NCBI GenBank assembly: GCA_028714595.1
Contig: JAQTMD010000013.1
Span: 1 to 17,090 of the forward strand
From: Candidatus Omnitrophota bacterium
Lineage (GTDB): Bacteria; Omnitrophota; Gorgyraeia; Gygaellales; Profunditerraquicolaceae
Direction: 5' to 3'
DNA length: 17,090 bases
The position numbers and the translations under genes are program-made. Under the pieces are notes generated by a model. That model had not been told where the DNA came from. It searched no databases and saw only the letters and a program-made list of their open reading frames with translations. Below are positions 15,489 to 17,090 of the stretch, piece after piece (the stretch's first letter is position 1; each line of letters starts with the position of its first letter).

Positions 15489-15517
15489 TTGACAAACAAG
15501 AAAGGAGGTGGTATAAA
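15489..15517 (+). promoter_or_regulatory. Near-consensus sigma-70 promoter PC downstream of the riboswitch terminator
   Basis: TTGACA (15489-15494), 17 bases, TATAAA (15512-15517), with a T-rich lead-in. The expected start is about 15524. Transcripts from here skip the aptamer and terminator, yet still carry the 15548-15602 hairpin and the prepilin gene. The spacer holds AGGAGGTG (15503-15510) with no start codon in range, so that is not a leader-peptide site. Confidence 0.7.
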
Positions 15518-15547
15518 AGCAATAAGGCGACCGGGTTTGTTTTTGGA

Positions 15548-15602
15548 AACCTCTTAGAGACCAAGAGAAGCTTTCATTTAACTTTTTCTTATCTAAGAGG
15601 TT
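15548..15602 (+). promoter_or_regulatory. Long 5'-leader hairpin of the pilin mRNA
   Basis: AACCTCTTAGA (15548-15558) and TCTAAGAGGTT (15592-15602) make a perfect 11-bp stem. In the 33-base loop, AAGAGAA and TTTTTCTT can form a second, A/U-rich helix. There is no T-run after it. A smaller hairpin, GGTC-AATCC-GACC (15618-15630), sits just before the Shine-Dalgarno. Likely roles are mRNA protection, or presenting the ribosome site of a highly made protein. Confidence 0.55.
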
Positions 15603-15650
15603 GAGAGAAAGCAGCGCGGTCAATCCGACCTTAGAAAGGAGGGCAACACA

Positions 15651-16100
15651 ATGAAAAGACGCGGTTTTACTCTCGTAGAAATCATGATCGTTGTCGCTAT
15701 CATCGCTCTGTTGGCAGCCATCGCTATACCCAACCTGTTAAGAGCAAGATTGGCGGCAAACGAATCAGCGGCTATCGCGGCGTTAAAGACGCTTTCATCT
15801 GCTGCGCATACCTTCAGGTCAGCGAACCCAGGGTATCCGGCGTGCCTGACTACTTTGTACGACGGCCTCACGCCTCCGTACATCGACAGCGTTCTGGCGG
15901 GAGGCACCAAACAGGGGTATCAGTTCTCTTTGATCGGAACTAACAACGACACCAACGATAATCCCCAGGGGTTTGATGCCAACGCATGGCCTGTTACTCC
16001 GGGCACAACCGGCAACAGGCGCTTTTTCGTCGATACGTCAGGAGTCATCAGGTATAATACAACGGGTAATGCGACCTTGACTGACGCTCCGCTGGAGTAA
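15651..16100 (+). CDS. Type IV pilin-like prepilin (class III signal)
   Basis: A 149-residue major-pilin or pseudopilin-like protein. The leader MKRRG is followed by FTLVEIMIVVAIIALLAAIAIPNLL. Prepilin peptidase should cut after G5, giving F+1 and the conserved E+5. The hydrophobic helix (mature 1-25) anchors the subunit and builds the filament core. The C-terminal head is short, with a Tyr/Pro-rich segment (PGYPACLTTLYDGLTPPYID) and an Asn/Asp/Gly-rich region. AAAGGAGG lies 7 bases before the ATG, the strongest ribosome site here after dnaK. Upstream lie a c-di-GMP riboswitch, terminator and three promoters; a strong terminator follows. Isolation between terminators and the strong SD suggest this is the abundant subunit. 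Whether it serves type IV pili, type II secretion or a related filament cannot be decided. Confidence 0.92.
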   Translation: MKRRGFTLVEIMIVVAIIALLAAIAIPNLLRARLAANESAAIAALKTLSSAAHTFRSANPGYPACLTTLYDGLTPPYIDSVLAGGTKQGYQFSLIGTNNDTNDNPQGFDANAWPVTPGTTGNRRFFVDTSGVIRYNTTGNATLTDAPLE

Positions 16101-16118
16101 TGCACAGCACACAGTAAT

Positions 16119-16157
16119 AAAAAGCCCCGCGCCGTTATCTACGGTGCGGGGTTTTTT
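16119..16157 (+). terminator. Strong intrinsic terminator after the prepilin gene
   Basis: CCCCGCGCCG (16125-16134) and CGGTGCGGGG (16142-16151) form a 10-bp stem (one G.U) with loop TTATCTA, followed by six T (16152-16157) and preceded by A-rich sequence that can pair with the T run. It lies 16 bases ahead of the next start codon, so the following pilin-like genes depend on read-through or an unseen promoter. Confidence 0.9.
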
Positions 16158-16172
16158 ATAAGAATCGGGTCT

Positions 16173-16589
16173 ATGATGAACAGAAGGGGGAGAAGTCTTG
16201 TCGTCTTCATGATCGTTATTGCGCTGGCCGCGCTTGTCCTGCGGTTTGCCATCATGCAGGTGATTACCTTTAGGATCGCCCAGAACGAAGCGGACGCCGA
16301 GGAGTCGTTAAAGCTGGTCACCACTGCTTTGGAGAATTTTGCCAATGACCACGACCACGCGTATCCTGCGTCGCTCGAGGCGCTGGCCGCAGCAACTCCC
16401 CCCTATATCAAGAGCGAATATCTGGGTCCGTCGTATACGCGCGGCTATGTGTTCAATTGTCTGCGCGTCGAGCCTTCCGGCTATACCTGCACGGTCATGC
16501 CGGTTCGCTGCGGGTTGACCGGAATAAAGACATTCACGGTCACCACCGGCCAGGTTGTCACCGCGGAATCATGCAATATAAAAGAATGA
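16173..16589 (+). CDS. Pilin-like protein with a non-canonical N-terminus
   Basis: A 138-residue protein with the layout of a small pilin: a short basic leader (MMNRRG), a hydrophobic helix (about 8-31, SLVVFMIVIALAALVLRF) and a compact head. The head resembles that of the preceding prepilin: YPASLEALAAATPPYIKSEYLG against YPACLTTLYDGLTPPYIDS, then a Gly-Tyr-x-Phe strand. Four cysteines appear in the last 45 residues (positions about 94, 102, 109, 134), possibly two disulfides. The prepilin motif is broken: after G6 comes RSLVVF in place of FTLxE, so Phe+1 and Glu+5 are both absent. It may be a minor pilin, uncleaved, or a decaying copy. Start is ATG 16173 or 16176, with no clear Shine-Dalgarno. 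The stop overlaps the next gene's ATG. Confidence 0.8.
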   Translation: MMNRRGRSLVVFMIVIALAALVLRFAIMQVITFRIAQNEADAEESLKLVTTALENFANDHDHAYPASLEALAAATPPYIKSEYLGPSYTRGYVFNCLRVEPSGYTCTVMPVRCGLTGIKTFTVTTGQVVTAESCNIKE

Positions 16590-16981
16590 CGATGATGAAG
16601 GTCCCGCCGGGTACAGTCGTTCACGGAATTCGGAAGCGCAACGGCCTGACGCTCCTGGAGCTGATGGTCGTTGCCGGGATTTTAGTCGTTGCCATCACGG
16701 CATTGCTTTCCAGTTTTATCCATTCGTTCATTTTGAACACCGCCAACGTCAACAAGGCGATGGCCGCCAGCGACGCCCAGTATGTCCTGGAGAAGCTCAA
16801 GAACGTCACCTATGCGGACCTGGCGAGTTACACGGACACGAATTTTACCAACCTGGATGACGAGGCGATCGCGGTGGCGGTTACCGGGTCAGGCCAGTCA
16901 AAGAGCGTGGTGGCAAATGTTACCTGGACTGAACAGGGACGCCAGAGGCATCTTGAGCTTTCTACCCTGGTCTCCTGGTAG
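16586..16981 (+). CDS. Minor pilin/pseudopilin-like protein (PilV/GspI-like)
   Basis: A 131-residue protein with an extended leader (MTMMKVPPGTVVHGIRKRNG), then LTLLELMVVAGILVVAITALLSSF. Prepilin peptidase should cut after the glycine; Glu+5 is present (LTLLE) while +1 is Leu. The head holds a segment like those of PilV/type IV pilus modification proteins and GspI (DAQYVLEKLKNVTYADLASY, then VVANVTWTEQGRQRHLELSTLVSW). The start is taken as ATG 16586, which overlaps the previous stop (ATGA); ATG 16592 and 16595 are alternatives that trim 2-3 residues. An ORF extension further upstream is only an out-of-frame reading of the previous gene. It should act as a minor component that starts or caps the filament. 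Confidence 0.82.
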   Translation: MTMMKVPPGTVVHGIRKRNGLTLLELMVVAGILVVAITALLSSFIHSFILNTANVNKAMAASDAQYVLEKLKNVTYADLASYTDTNFTNLDDEAIAVAVTGSGQSKSVVANVTWTEQGRQRHLELSTLVSW

Positions 16982-17090
16982 GAAGACCGGGTTTACCCTG
17001 ATCGAAGCGATGGTGGTCTTCATCATCCTTGCGGTGATCGCGGCCGCTTTGGTCATGACCCTGCGGGTCGGCGATTTCGCACAGAGCGTC
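16953..17090 (+). CDS. Prepilin-like protein, N-terminal part only (PilW/GspJ-like position)
   Basis: The frame runs to the window edge and encodes a class III prepilin signal: a basic leader ending GRKTG, then FTLIEAMVVFIILAVIAAALVM, with F+1 and E+5 intact, followed by TLRVGDFAQSV. The start is uncertain. TTG 16953 follows AGAGG (16944-16948) and gives a 13-residue leader; ATG 16917 is in frame and gives 25. Both overlap the preceding gene. Coming after a PilV/GspI-like gene it may be a PilW/GspJ-type minor pilin, but the head domain lies outside the window. It shows that the pilin cluster continues downstream. Confidence 0.8.
   Translation, partial: MSFLPWSPGRKTGFTLIEAMVVFIILAVIAAALVMTLRVGDFAQSV

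Noticed and set aside
15503..15525. Leader peptide after the AGGAGGTG at 15503-15510
   Set aside because: No ATG, GTG or TTG lies at a suitable distance, and the site sits inside the spacer of promoter PC.

Overview
The window looks like a chromosomal piece of a diderm (Gram-negative-type) bacterium. An LptD-type outer-membrane LPS assembly protein and type IV pilin-like genes imply an outer membrane, and base composition is moderately GC-rich and even across the genes. The gene mix and the pilin N-terminus resemble Omnitrophota/Elusimicrobiota-like lineages, but that placement is an inference from pattern memory and not a database result. All genes read on the + strand. There is no insertion sequence, CRISPR array, tRNA or rRNA.

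Layout. (1) 1-4607: a heat-shock chaperone cluster, hrcA-grpE-dnaK-dnaJ, led by a near-consensus promoter that almost touches the hrcA start codon; HrcA is about 100 residues short and no CIRCE operator is visible. (2) 4619-7379: a tightly packed run of an FmdB-type zinc ribbon, a VanZ-like membrane protein, a DUF1015 protein and accD (fatty-acid synthesis). (3) 7444-10880: an orphan MsmX/UgpC-type sugar ABC ATPase followed by two membrane-anchored GGDEF proteins whose genes overlap by 4 bases. Both keep the GGEEF active site; only the second keeps the inhibitory RxxD site. (4) 10933-14696: a ROK sugar kinase, a small transaldolase and lptD, overlapping or nearly abutting. (5) 14697-15650: about 950 bases without a gene but dense in signals. 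They are a multi-branched palindromic element, two near-consensus sigma-70 promoters, a cyclic-di-GMP-I (GEMM-I) riboswitch with a terminator/antiterminator platform, a third promoter downstream of that terminator, and a long leader hairpin. (6) 15651-17090: a prepilin gene with a strong Shine-Dalgarno, a strong terminator, then three pilin-like minor genes (one lacking the usual prepilin motif, the last cut by the window edge).

How it fits together. The central story is c-di-GMP and pili. Two diguanylate cyclases are encoded about 5-6 kb upstream of a pilin gene whose leader carries a c-di-GMP-I aptamer. The aptamer's closing stem shares its 3' strand with a 15-position antiterminator helix, so the predicted logic is ligand bound -> terminator formed -> longer transcript OFF. 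A near-consensus promoter just after the terminator could supply riboswitch-independent pilin mRNA. A strong terminator after the pilin gene would keep the minor pilin-like genes at lower, read-through levels. These regulatory readings are inferences from sequence complementarity done by hand, without folding software.
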